Source: Bog-473 sp963838835 (GTDB lineage Bacteria; Actinomycetota; Acidimicrobiia; Acidimicrobiales; RAAP-2). Taken from it: a stretch of 64,000 bases of DNA. A program made the translations under genes and the position numbers. The notes below the pieces were generated by a model, which worked only from the letters and a program-made list of their open reading frames with translations, was not told the origin of the DNA and ran no database searches. The stretch lies in contig CAWITA010000036.1 of the NCBI GenBank assembly GCA_963838835.1, positions 128,140 to 192,139 of the forward strand. Reading direction: 5' to 3'. Of this stretch, positions 46,977-55,553 are shown piece after piece; the stretch's first letter is position 1, and each line of letters starts with the position of its first letter.

Positions 46977-48090
46977 CGGCGATCGTGCTGGCCACGGTCG
47001 GCCACGGCTCGACCGCCCTGTGGTATCTGACGCGCGCCACCGGCCTCGTCTCGCTCATCTTGCTCTCGGCGACGGTCGTGCTCGGGACCGTCGCCTCGGT
47101 GGGATGGACAAGCGACCGCTGGCCCCGCTTCCTCTCCCAATCGGTGCATCGGAACCTGTCGCTGTTCTGCGTCGCCCTGATCGGCGTGCACGTCGTCACC
47201 ACGGTGGGTGACGGCTACGTCCCCATCGGACTGGCCGACGCGGTCATCCCGTTCCGCTCCCCCTACCGCCCGATCTGGGTGGGACTCGGGGCGGTGGCGT
47301 TCGACATGCTCCTGGCCGTCGCGATCACCAGCGCGCTGCGCCGCCGCATCGGCGTGGCCGCCTGGCGGGGAGTCCACTGGCTGGCCTACGCCTGCTGGCC
47401 GATTGCCGTGCTCCACGGCTTGGGCTCGGGCTCCGACGCCCGGCTTCCCGGGGCGATGCTCGTGTTCGTCCTCTGCACTGCAGCTGTCGCCGCCGCAGTG
47501 GCCTGGCGCCTGGCGGCCGGGAGGGCGCGCTCGGTGACCTGGCGGCTCGGCGGCGCCGTCGCGGGCGCTGCGGTACTGGTGGTGATCACGGCCTTCGCTG
47601 CCGCCGGTCCGCTCCGGCCCGGCTGGTCCCACCGGGCCGGCACCTCCTCCGCCCTCCTGGCCCAGCTGTCCGGCTCGGCCTCGGCGTCGTACTCGTCTGC
47701 GCCGACGTCGACCACCCCCTCCACCTCCGCCCCGCCCGCCTCGGGCATCCCGACCGCCCCCTTCGAGACGACCGTGTCGGGAACGGTCGCCACCTCACCC
47801 CCCAACGAGTGACGGCGACGTCGCAGGTCACCCTCAGCATGCAGCTGGCCGACACGACCGTGCCCCTCGAGGTCCGCATCATCGGTCCTGCCGTCAACGG
47901 CGGCGTCGACCTGCACCGCAGCGAGGTGACCTTCGGCCAGCTGAGCGGGGAGGTGACGGCCCTCGACGGGTCCACCATCGGTGCGCTCGTCACCGGTCCG
48001 ACCGGCTCCCTCAACCTGACCATGAACCTCTCGCTGAATCCTGGTGCCGGCACGTTCACCGGCCAGCTCTCGGGCAGCGCCGCGCAATGA
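46973..48090 (+). CDS. Ferric-reductase-like b-heme membrane protein with exported tail
   Basis: Six helices with the ferric-reductase-like pattern (PF01794). Paired His lie in SVHRNLSLFCVALIGVHVVT and GVHWLAYACWPIAVLHGLGS, each pair 13 residues apart, which fits two b hemes across the membrane. After the last helix a Ser/Thr-rich linker leads into a beta-rich domain (VTLSMQLADTTVPLEVRIIG, FGQLSGEVTALDGSTIGALV). A stop at 47812 separates the two parts. A one-base shift joins them, and the tail alone has no export signal, so I take them as one protein. It would pass electrons from inside to outside acceptors. Confidence 0.75.
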
Positions 48091-49403
48091 GCCTCACCCT
48101 CCGTCACGGCGCCCCCGCCGCGCCACAGACGGCCACCCGCCTGCTGCACGGGCTCGTGGGCGGAGGCGTCCCGGACCCGGGGCTGCGGACCCACCTCGAC
48201 CGATGGGGCGAGCTCCATCACCAGCCGCACCGACTGATCGACGAGCTCGAGGCGAGCGGGCTGGTGGGCCACGGTGGGGCATGGTTCCCCGTGGCGGCCA
48301 AGTGGCGGGCGGTCGCCGGGGCCTCGCGCCGCCGCCCGGTCGTGGTGGCCAACGGCGCCGAAGGCGAACCCGCCAGCCGCAAGGACGCATTGCTGCTCGC
48401 GCGGGCACCGCATCTGGTGCTCGACGGACTGGCGCTGGCGGCCAGCACGCTGCGCGCCCAGCAGGCCATCGTGTACGTCCCGGCCTCGAGCATCCCTACC
48501 GTCGAGGCCGCACTTGCCGAGCGCCGCGCCCACCGCCTCGATCCGATCGCCATCGAGCTCGCCGAGTCACCCGACACGTTTATCTCCGGTCAGGAGTCGG
48601 CCGTGGTCAACGCACTCGGCGGGCGCCGGGGCGCAGTGCCGTCCTTCGTCGGGCTGACCACCATCCGCGAGCGCGGGGTCGAGGGCCGCCCCACCCTGGT
48701 GCAGAACGTCGAGACGCTCGCCCATGTGGCCCTCGTTGCCCGCTTCGGAGCGGACTGGTTCCGAGGGATCGGCACGCCACAGAACCCGGGCACGATGCTG
48801 CTGACGGTCAGCCGCCCCGGCGGGCCTCTGGTCGTCGAGGCGGCGCTCGGCTCTTCCCTCCGCGCTGCGGTCGGTGTCGGGGAGGACGATCTCGCCCGCA
48901 CCCGCGCCGTCCTCCTCGGCGGCTACGGAGGCGCCTGGGTCTCGCCGCGAGGTCTTCGCCGAGCTCCCCGTGTCCGAGAAGGCCGCCCGCCGCGCCGGCG
49001 CGACGCTCGGCGCCGGTGTGATCGTGCCGCTGCCTCGTGACGTCTGCCCACTGGCCGAGATGGCGGACGTCGTGCGGTACATGGAGGGGCAGGGCGCCGG
49101 CCAATGTGGCCCGTGCGTGCACGGCTTGGCCGAGTTGGCCGAGACCATGGACCGGCTGGCCTACGGCGGACGGGGTGGTCCTCACCTCGACCGCATCCTC
49201 GAGACCTGCACCCTGGTGGAGGGGAGGGGCGCCTGCCGCCACCCCGACGGCGTTGCCCGGTTCGTGCGTACCGGCCTCGCGCGTGTTCGCCGACGAGGTC
49301 GCCTCGCACCAGCGCCGCGGCGCCGTGCCCCCAGACGCGGGCGGCGCGGGTGCTCCCGGTGGCGGGCCGGACGGCGACGAGAAGGCTGGTGAGCCGGGCA
49401 TGA
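48087..49403 (+). CDS. NuoF-like (51-kDa) flavo-iron-sulfur protein, frameshifted
   Basis: The nucleotide and FMN part shows VVVANGAEGEPASRKDALLL, GQESAVVNALGGRRG, RPTLVQNVETLAHVALVARF and LLGGYGGAWVS, as in NuoF and related hydrogenase subunits. The iron-sulfur part reads GAGQCGPCVHG and GRGACRHPDG. NuoF normally has three Cys in its CxxCxxC; here the first is Ala. Frame changes lie near 48940 and 49285. The stop at 49403 overlaps the ferredoxin ATG. It probably oxidises NAD(P)H and feeds the ferredoxin and the b-heme protein. Confidence 0.8.
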
Positions 49404-49615
49404 GCCGTTGGAGCCTGGAATTGGTCCTCGACCCGGTCGCGTGCGACGGGCGCGGCGTGTGCGCCGAGATGCTGCCCGAACGCATCGAACTCGATCGCTG
49501 GGGATATCCCATCATCGACGGCGCGGAAATCGCCCCCGCCCTCTTCGAGCATGCCGTGCGCGCCGTGCGGTCGTGCCCCAAGCAGGCCCTGCACCTGGTG
49601 GAGCGCAGGTGCTGA
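49400..49615 (+). CDS. Small ferredoxin
   Basis: A 71-residue protein with Cys15, Cys21 and Cys59-Pro60 in the pattern of [3Fe-4S] or [4Fe-4S] ferredoxins of the actinobacterial P450-partner type (CDGRGVC ... SCPKQAL). A fourth Cys is the last residue. It overlaps the NuoF-like gene (ATGA) and the next gene's GTG. It is the likely electron carrier between the NuoF-like protein and the membrane cytochrome. Confidence 0.85.
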   Translation: MSRWSLELVLDPVACDGRGVCAEMLPERIELDRWGYPIIDGAEIAPALFEHAVRAVRSCPKQALHLVERRC

Positions 49616-50848
49616 GCCCACCCCTCGAGGAGCTCGACGAGCGCGAGCCGGGTTCGCCGCGCACCAGGCCGGCCCGGCGAGTGCGCTGGTCGAGGTCGCG
49701 CCTCCATCGCCGCCGACGCGTCCTGGCGGTCATCGGTGCCGTCCTGGCGGTGCTCCTCATTTGGCTGGCCGTCTCCATCGGCGGCGCGCTCACCAACCCC
49801 GCCCTCGGCAGCTCGGCCGGCTCCCGGCTGGCCGAGTGGTTCCGCGAGCACGGGGGCGCCTCCATCGTCAACTGGGCCGAGAACGAGTGGTACGTCGCAC
49901 CATCAGCCCAAGGTGGGCGGCGCCCTCCCGCCCGGCACCATCCACAAGCCCAAGACCGTCACCACCGTGCCGGCCGCGGTCACCGTGCCCCACCTCCCGC
50001 CGCCGGCACCCATCACACCGTTGGCGAGCCCTCCCGTCGCGGGCGAAGGACAGTGGTCGCCGGCGGGCCGTCTCGTCGACGGCGTGCCCGCGGTCTACGA
50101 GACGCTGATCCGTCCCAGCGCGATCCACACCAGCTTCGTCGTGGGGGTGGCCTGGATGGACCCGATGCTCCTCAAGGCGACGCTGTACTCGGGAAGCCAG
50201 ATCCCCGGCGGCGGACCCTTCACGCACACCGCGCCCATTTCGCCCGCCGACTCGACCTCGCTGGTCGCGGCGTTCAACGCCGGCTTTCTCATGTCCGCCG
50301 CCAACGGCGGCTACTACACCGACAGCAAGACGATCATTCCGCTGCGGACGGGGGCCGCCTCCTTCGTCGTCTACAAGGACGGCTCGTTCGCACTCGGGCA
50401 ATGGGGAAGCGACGTCTCCATGACGCCAACCGTGGTCTCGGTCAGGCAGAACCTCGACCTCCTGGTCGACAACGGGCAGATCGTGCCGGCCGCCTATGAC
50501 GCCAACTCGTCGGCGTGGGGCGCGACGCTCGGCGGCGGCCTCTACGTGTGGCGCTCCGCCCTCGGGATCACCGCCAACGGCGCGCTGCTCTACGTCGGAG
50601 GCCCGGGGCTCGACATCTACAACCTGGCGAACATCATGGTCCATGCGGGCGCCGTCCGGGCCATGGAGCTCGACATCAACACGGACTGGGTGAACTTCAG
50701 CACGTACCAGCCGTCGACGCCGAACGGGCAGGCCAACGCGGCCAACGGCACGGAGCTGCTCGCGGGCATGACCGGAACTCCCGGCCGCTACTTCGAGCCC
50801 TGGTGGGCCCGTGACTTCATCACCATGTCGACGGCGGTCAAGCCGTGA
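49609..50848 (+). CDS. Phosphodiester glycosidase family (NAGPA-like) exported protein
   Basis: GTG 49609 overlaps the ferredoxin end. After a basic head comes an anchor helix (VLAVIGAVLAVLLIWLAVSI), then, past a shift near 49893, a Pro-rich linker and a domain with VAAFNAGFLMSAANGGYYTD, DGSFALGQWGSD and AVRAMELDINTDWVNFSTY. This matches the phosphodiester glycosidase domain (PF09992), which removes sugars held by phosphodiester bonds. In this operon it could trim a cell-wall or lipid-linked glycan. The end is coupled to the prenyltransferase. Confidence 0.78.
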
Positions 50849-51816
50849 CATCGCTGGGGAGGGTCCCGCGCCAGGAGCCGCCGCCGCACAACGGTGTCGT
50901 ACCGCTGCATAACCTCGCCCCGGCCGTGCCCCATTCGACGCTGGGCCTGCTGGTCCGAGGTGCGCGCCCGAGGCAGTGGCTCAAGAACCTCCTGGTCTTC
51001 ATGGCGCCCGCCGCCGCGGGCGTGCTCGGCGAAGGGCACACGACGTTGCGCGTGGTCGCGGCCTTCTTGATCTTCTGCGTGGTGGCCTCGGGCACCTACC
51101 TCGTCAACGACGTCGTGGACGCCGAATCGGATCGACACCATCCGACCAAGCGGCGCCGGCCCGTGGCGAGCGGAGCGCTGCGACCAGGTGTCGCCCTCGG
51201 GGTCGGGACCGCCCTCATCGCGACGGCCATCGCCGCCGCACTGCTCGTCCGCCCGTGGGGCTTCGCCGCCGTCGTGGCCTCCTACGCCGGATTGAGCATC
51301 GCCTACAGCATCCGCTTGAAGCGCGAGCCCGTGATGGAGCTGGCGGTGGTCGCGTCGTGCTTCGTGCTGCGGGCGGTTGCCGGCGGCGTGGTGGCCCAGG
51401 TACCGCTCTCCAATTGGTTCCTCGTCTTCACCTCCTTCGCCGCCCTGTTCATCGTGACCGGAAAGCGCTGCGCGGAGCACGCCCGCCTGGGAAACGACCG
51501 GGGAGTGCACCGCCTCGTGCTCGATCAGTACAGCGAGTCCTTCCTCAAGTCGACCCTGACCATCTCGGCCACGGTGACGGTCGCGTCGTACTGCCTGTGG
51601 GCGTTCGAGCGCACCGGGCTGCTCGCCCATGCCGGGGACCACGTCGTCTGGATCGAGCTGACCGTCATCCCCCTCGTCCTCTCGGTCCTGCACATCCTCC
51701 GCCTCCTCGACGCCGGCCACGGCGGCGAACCCGAACAGCTAGCCCTGCGTGACCACGTCCTGCAGGGCTACGGGGTGCTCTGGCTGGCCCTCATGGGCAT
51801 CGGCCTGTACGGATGA
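50845..51816 (+). CDS. Decaprenyl-phosphate phosphoribosyltransferase-like UbiA protein
   Basis: An intact 323-residue UbiA-superfamily membrane protein. The first Asp-rich motif is NDVVDAESD (88-96) followed by HHPTKRRRPVASGAL, which matches the actinobacterial DPPR synthase (Rv3806c type). YSIRLKREPVMELAVVA is the second motif region. It links phosphoribose to decaprenyl phosphate, the first step to decaprenyl-phospho-arabinose. The GTG at 50845 overlaps the preceding stop, and the stop overlaps the dprE1 ATG. Confidence 0.88.
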   Translation: MTSLGRVPRQEPPPHNGVVPLHNLAPAVPHSTLGLLVRGARPRQWLKNLLVFMAPAAAGVLGEGHTTLRVVAAFLIFCVVASGTYLVNDVVDAESDRHHPTKRRRPVASGALRPGVALGVGTALIATAIAAALLVRPWGFAAVVASYAGLSIAYSIRLKREPVMELAVVASCFVLRAVAGGVVAQVPLSNWFLVFTSFAALFIVTGKRCAEHARLGNDRGVHRLVLDQYSESFLKSTLTISATVTVASYCLWAFERTGLLAHAGDHVVWIELTVIPLVLSVLHILRLLDAGHGGEPEQLALRDHVLQGYGVLWLALMGIGLYG

Positions 51817-53177
51817 CCGTCACCGTCGAAGGTTGCCTCAGGCCGCTGTCGGGCTGGGGCAGGACCGCGCCCACCACCGCCCTGGTCAGCCGTCCCGTGA
51901 ATGTCTCCTCCGTTTGGGCCTCGTTCCGCGCCCACCCCGGCGGTGTGATCGCCCGTGGCCTGGGGCGGAGCTACGGTGACGCCGCGCAGTGCACCGGTGG
52001 GCTCACCATCGACACCGCGGGCCTCAGCCACATCGGCACGCTGGACGAGGTGGTGGGGACGATCGAGGTCGGTGGGGGCGTCAGCCTGCACGACCTGATG
52101 CGGTGCATCGTCCCGGCGGGCTGGTTCGTGGCGGTGACGCCGGGAACCCGCTACGTCACCGTCGGGGGTGCCATCGCCGCGGACGTGCACGGAAAGAACC
52201 ACCATCGCGACGGTAGCTTCGCCCGACACGTGGTGGAGATGACCCTCGTCACGCCCAGCGGCGTGATCAGCGTGGCACCCGATCGTGACTCCGAGCTGTT
52301 CTGGGCCACGGCCGGCGGCATGGGCCTCACCGGCGTGGTGGTCAGGGCCGTCCTGCGACTCATCCCGATTGAGACGTCGTGGATGCAGGTCGACAACCGG
52401 CGGTTCAATCGGCTCGAGGACCTGATGTCGACCATGGAGGAGACCGATCTTCGTTATCACTACAGCGTGGCGTGGCTGGACTGCGTTGGCGGCCGCAACG
52501 GCGAACACCGTTCGGTCCTGACGAGCGGGGACCACGCCCCTTCTGGTGCCATTCCGGACCGGCTGCGTGGGCGCAGTCGGGAGGTCCCGGGCGACCCGAG
52601 GTTCCGGGTGCCCGGGTCGACGCCTCGCCGGCTCGTGAACCGCTTTTCGGTCCGCGCCTTCAACGAGGTGTGGTTCCGGGCCTCCCGGACGTCCCGGCGA
52701 TCGCTCCGTCCCCTGGCCGCATTCTTCCATCCGCTCGACGGTGTGGCTCGCTGGAACCTCCTCTATGGACCCCAAGGTTTCGTGCAGTACCAGTTCGCGG
52801 TGCCGCCGACGCGAGCCGATGTCATCGAGGACGCCGTCGATGCGATCGCGTCGTCAGGGATGCCCTCCTTCCTCGCCGTGTTGAAGCGCTTCGGACCCGG
52901 AACGCCGGGCCCACTCTCCTTCAGTCAAGAAGGCTGGACCCTCGCGTTGGACTTCCCGCTCGGTCCGCCCGGCCTGCCCGCGCTGCTGGACCGCCTCGAC
53001 GATGCCGTCGCGGCTGCCGGAGGTCGCGTCTACCTGGCCAAGGACTCCCGACTGCGACCCGAGCTCCTCGCCGTCATGTACCCCCGGCTGGGCGAGATGG
53101 CGGGGGTCTGCCGGCGGGTCGACCCCGAGGGCCTGCTCGCCTCCGACCTCTCCCGCCGCCTGGGGATCCCGCGATGA
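51813..53177 (+). CDS. dprE1: Decaprenylphosphoryl-ribose oxidase DprE1
   Basis: An intact 454-residue FAD protein of the VAO fold. RGLGRSYGDAAQCTGGLTID and TVGGAIAADVHGKNHHRDGS are the FAD-binding signatures, and LAKDSRLRPELLAVMYPRL carries the catalytic Lys410 equivalent (Lys418 in M. tuberculosis). The segment that reads GWNICVDFP in M. tuberculosis, with the benzothiazinone target Cys387, reads GWTLALDFP here, with Ala378. It oxidises the 2'-OH of decaprenyl-phosphoribose. It overlaps its neighbours on both sides by 4 bases. Confidence 0.92.
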   Translation: MTVTVEGCLRPLSGWGRTAPTTALVSRPVNVSSVWASFRAHPGGVIARGLGRSYGDAAQCTGGLTIDTAGLSHIGTLDEVVGTIEVGGGVSLHDLMRCIVPAGWFVAVTPGTRYVTVGGAIAADVHGKNHHRDGSFARHVVEMTLVTPSGVISVAPDRDSELFWATAGGMGLTGVVVRAVLRLIPIETSWMQVDNRRFNRLEDLMSTMEETDLRYHYSVAWLDCVGGRNGEHRSVLTSGDHAPSGAIPDRLRGRSREVPGDPRFRVPGSTPRRLVNRFSVRAFNEVWFRASRTSRRSLRPLAAFFHPLDGVARWNLLYGPQGFVQYQFAVPPTRADVIEDAVDAIASSGMPSFLAVLKRFGPGTPGPLSFSQEGWTLALDFPLGPPGLPALLDRLDDAVAAAGGRVYLAKDSRLRPELLAVMYPRLGEMAGVCRRVDPEGLLASDLSRRLGIPR

Positions 53178-53937
53178 ACGACGCATTCGGTCACCCCCAA
53201 GCGGTCGTCGTGCTCGGCGGGACGTCGGACATCGCCCTCGAGCTTGTCGCCGCTGCTGGTGGCGGACCGCGGCAGATCCGTCGTCCTCGCCGGACGCGAC
53301 GCCAGGGCGCTCGAGCGTGCGGCAGAGGACCTTCGTCACAGGGTGGCGCGTGTGGGCACGGTGACCTTCGACGCCAGCACGCTCGACGATGTCGACAAGA
53401 CCGTGATGCGGTGTTTCGAGACGGCAGCTGAGCCGGTCGACCTGGTCATCGTCGCCGTGGGTGAGCTCGGATTCCAGGCAGCGGACGAGGTCGACCCTGA
53501 CCGGATCGCCCGCATGATGACGGTCAATCTCACCTGGCCCGCGGCGGCGCTATCGCTGGTGGCGGATCAGCTGCGGCTGCAGGGCTATGGCCGCATCGTG
53601 GTGCTGTCCTCCGTGGCCGGATTCCGGATTCGCCGCTCCAACTTCGTCTATGGCTCCGCCAAGGCCGGCCTCGACGGCTTCGCGCAAGGATTGGGCGAAT
53701 CCCTTCGTCACACCGGTGTCTCCGTGCACATCATCCGACCGGGCTTCGTTCGCACCAAGATGACGGCCGGGCGCGCTTCTCCACCCTTCACTGTCGAGGC
53801 TTCCCGGGTGGCAGCGGACATTGTCGCGCGGACTCGCACGCGGCCAAACGGTGATCTGGTCGCCGGGCCTCCTCCGGTGGGTGTTCTCTGCCCTTCGCCT
53901 GCTCCCAGCAGCACTGTGGCGCCGCATACCGGGCTGA
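53174..53937 (+). CDS. dprE2: Decaprenylphosphoryl-2-keto-ribose reductase DprE2, frameshifted
   Basis: The SDR motifs are VVVLGGTSDIALEL, SVVLAGRDARALERAAEDL, VLSSVAG, YGSAKAGLDGFAQGL and HIIRPGFVRTKMTAG. The frame changes near 53248 and 53850. The last shift gives VIWSPGLLRWVFSALRLLPA and WRRIPG, the hydrophobic-basic end typical of DprE2. It completes the epimerisation to decaprenyl-phospho-arabinose by NADH reduction of the keto group. It is coupled to dprE1 by ATGA and is the last gene of the coupled series. Confidence 0.88.
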
Positions 53938-54105
53938 GGCCCCCGGTGGTCAATCGGCCTTCATCTTGGCGTAATGATCCCACGGTATCTTGACGGGGAC
54001 GAAGTCGCTCAACCGGGTGTCAAGCAGTTCAAACCCATCCGAGCCAGGCACGCACTTGCAGCATCCACCTGTAGTTGGTTCGGACATACCCCAGAGAGGA
54101 GAACA

Positions 54106-54609
54106 TTGCCCCCCGACACGATTCTGGACCGCTCCTTGGATCTCGTGAAGGTCGACTTCGCGCCCACCTACCGACCGCCTTCGAATGCCCGGGTGGTGCT
54201 CGCCACGGTGGTGTCTTTGGTGGGGTCACTCGCTGCCGACGCCGCCTTGGTCGCCATCGGCCAAGCGGCGTTCCCCTCCACCAAGGGCTACGTGCATTTT
54301 CGATTCAGTGACTACTCCAAGCTGACCATCATCGGCGTCGTCGTCGCCTGCGTGGCCTGGCCCATCGTGACTCGCATCTCGTCTGCGCCAAGGTGGCTCT
54401 TCTTCAGATTGGCCATCGTCGTGACGCTTGTCCTTTTCCTTCCCGACCTCTACATCTTGAAGCAGGGTCAACCCGCTACGGCGGTGACAGTGCTGATGTG
54501 CATGCATCTTGCAATCGCTCTGGTGACCTATAACTCGCTGGTCCACTTGGCCCCGGTGCGAGCCCGGCGGCCGCATAGAGCCCGACACGCCCCGGGGCGA
54601 GCCCAGTAA
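54106..54609 (+). CDS. Four-helix DUF6069-like membrane protein
   Basis: The TTG at 54106 follows AGAGAGGAGAACA, a better start than the in-frame ATG at 53974. The 167-residue product has four helices: VVLATVVSLVGSLAADAALV, LTIIGVVVACVAWPIVTRI, WLFFRLAIVVTLVLFLPDLY and AVTVLMCMHLAIALVTYNSL. The pattern and the ALVTYNSLVHLAP end resemble DUF6069. It lies 168 bases after dprE2. A broken copy exists at 41358. Function unknown. Confidence 0.72.
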   Translation: MPPDTILDRSLDLVKVDFAPTYRPPSNARVVLATVVSLVGSLAADAALVAIGQAAFPSTKGYVHFRFSDYSKLTIIGVVVACVAWPIVTRISSAPRWLFFRLAIVVTLVLFLPDLYILKQGQPATAVTVLMCMHLAIALVTYNSLVHLAPVRARRPHRARHAPGRAQ

Positions 54610-54666
54610 CGCCGAGTTGAGGCCTCACATTCGGCTCGGGGCCGCTCAACTTGCTGGGCCCAGTGC

Positions 54667-54792
54667 TCACGCTGACCGTGCTGGTGCCGATCGCCTCGGT
54701 GTGGGCTCGATGCCGTGGCGCTCCAGGATCGCCCAGACGCTTAAGGGTGCAATCATGATGCCCAAGGCGGCCAGCTTTCCGTGGATACGCCG
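54667..54792 (-). pseudogene. Integrase-type transposase remnant
   Basis: On the minus strand, 41 residues read RRIHGKLAALGIMIAPLSVW, then AILERHGIEPTPRRSAP and a stop. This is the helix-turn-helix end of IS481/IS3-like integrases (compare YLRIAGGLKKLGVTVSKGSV in the transposase at 38369). The remnant ends exactly where the broken phosphoesterase begins, so an old insertion probably caused that truncation. Confidence 0.7.
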
Positions 54793-55281
54793 GTGGATCT
54801 GGATGGAAAACCACTCGGAGAGCACGGTGATCGGCAACCCGGCCGCGCCCTACCTCAGCACCCTCGCCCACGAGTGCGGCACCGACACCAACTACGCGGC
54901 GGTCGGGGTCCCCGTCCCTGCCCAACTATCTGGGCGCCACGTCCGGATCGACCCAGGAGTCAGCGACGACGCGGACCCGGCCGCTCACACCTTCGCCGTC
55001 GACAACGTCTTCCGCCAGGTTCGAACCGCTGACGGCACCGAACCGGGCTTCGTGGAATCGATGCCGACGAACTGTGGGCTTGTCTCGGAGGATTCCTACG
55101 CCGTCAAACACAACCCGGCCGTCTACTATGTGGGACCCGGTGATCGTGCCGCCTGTCAGGCCGACGACGTGCCGTTCGCCGCCTTCCTGGCGGTCTTGAC
55201 CAGCGGCGAGCTGCGCTGGGCCTGCCGCTGCTCGGTCAGGCGGCATCGGCCACCAGCCTGCGGAGCGTGTTCGGCATCTGA
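54793..55281 (+). pseudogene. Phosphoesterase (acid phosphatase/phospholipase C family) remnant
   Basis: The frame opens with MENHSESTVIGNPAAPYLST and goes on SLPNYLGATSGSTQ, VDNVFRQVR, FVESMPTNC and YAVKHNPAVYYVG. This matches the N-terminal half of the PF04185 phosphoesterase family. After SGELR (about 55212) it jumps to LGLPLLGQAASATSLRSVFG, which is the usual C terminus, so the middle third is deleted. The N terminus before MEN is also lost, at the transposase remnant. A frameshift lies near 54915. Confidence 0.7.
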
Positions 55282-55553
55282 TCGGACCACGGCGCTGTGG
55301 AGGCCGGCGACGACCCTCAGCGGGTGGAGGTGGTCACCCTCTGTCGATCTCGGACTGGTGGGGCGCTCCTATCGTGAACGAGCTGCCAGGGTCACGGCGA
55401 TCGGGCTGGCGAGAGGACACTCGAGATCCCGCCGACCGAGGACGTATGCACCCTGTCCGAGCGTGACCGCCACTCCGTCGGTGGCCAGAAACGAACCGGT
55501 AGAAGGCGGCTGCGTCATCAAATCTTCAGCCTCGTTCCCTATGGTGACGTCGT

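Noticed and set aside
47809..48090. Separate 93-residue cytosolic gene behind the ferric-reductase-like gene
   Set aside because: The GTGA overlap is tempting, but the beta-rich sequence with no export signal makes sense only as the outer tail of the preceding membrane protein, joined by a one-base shift.
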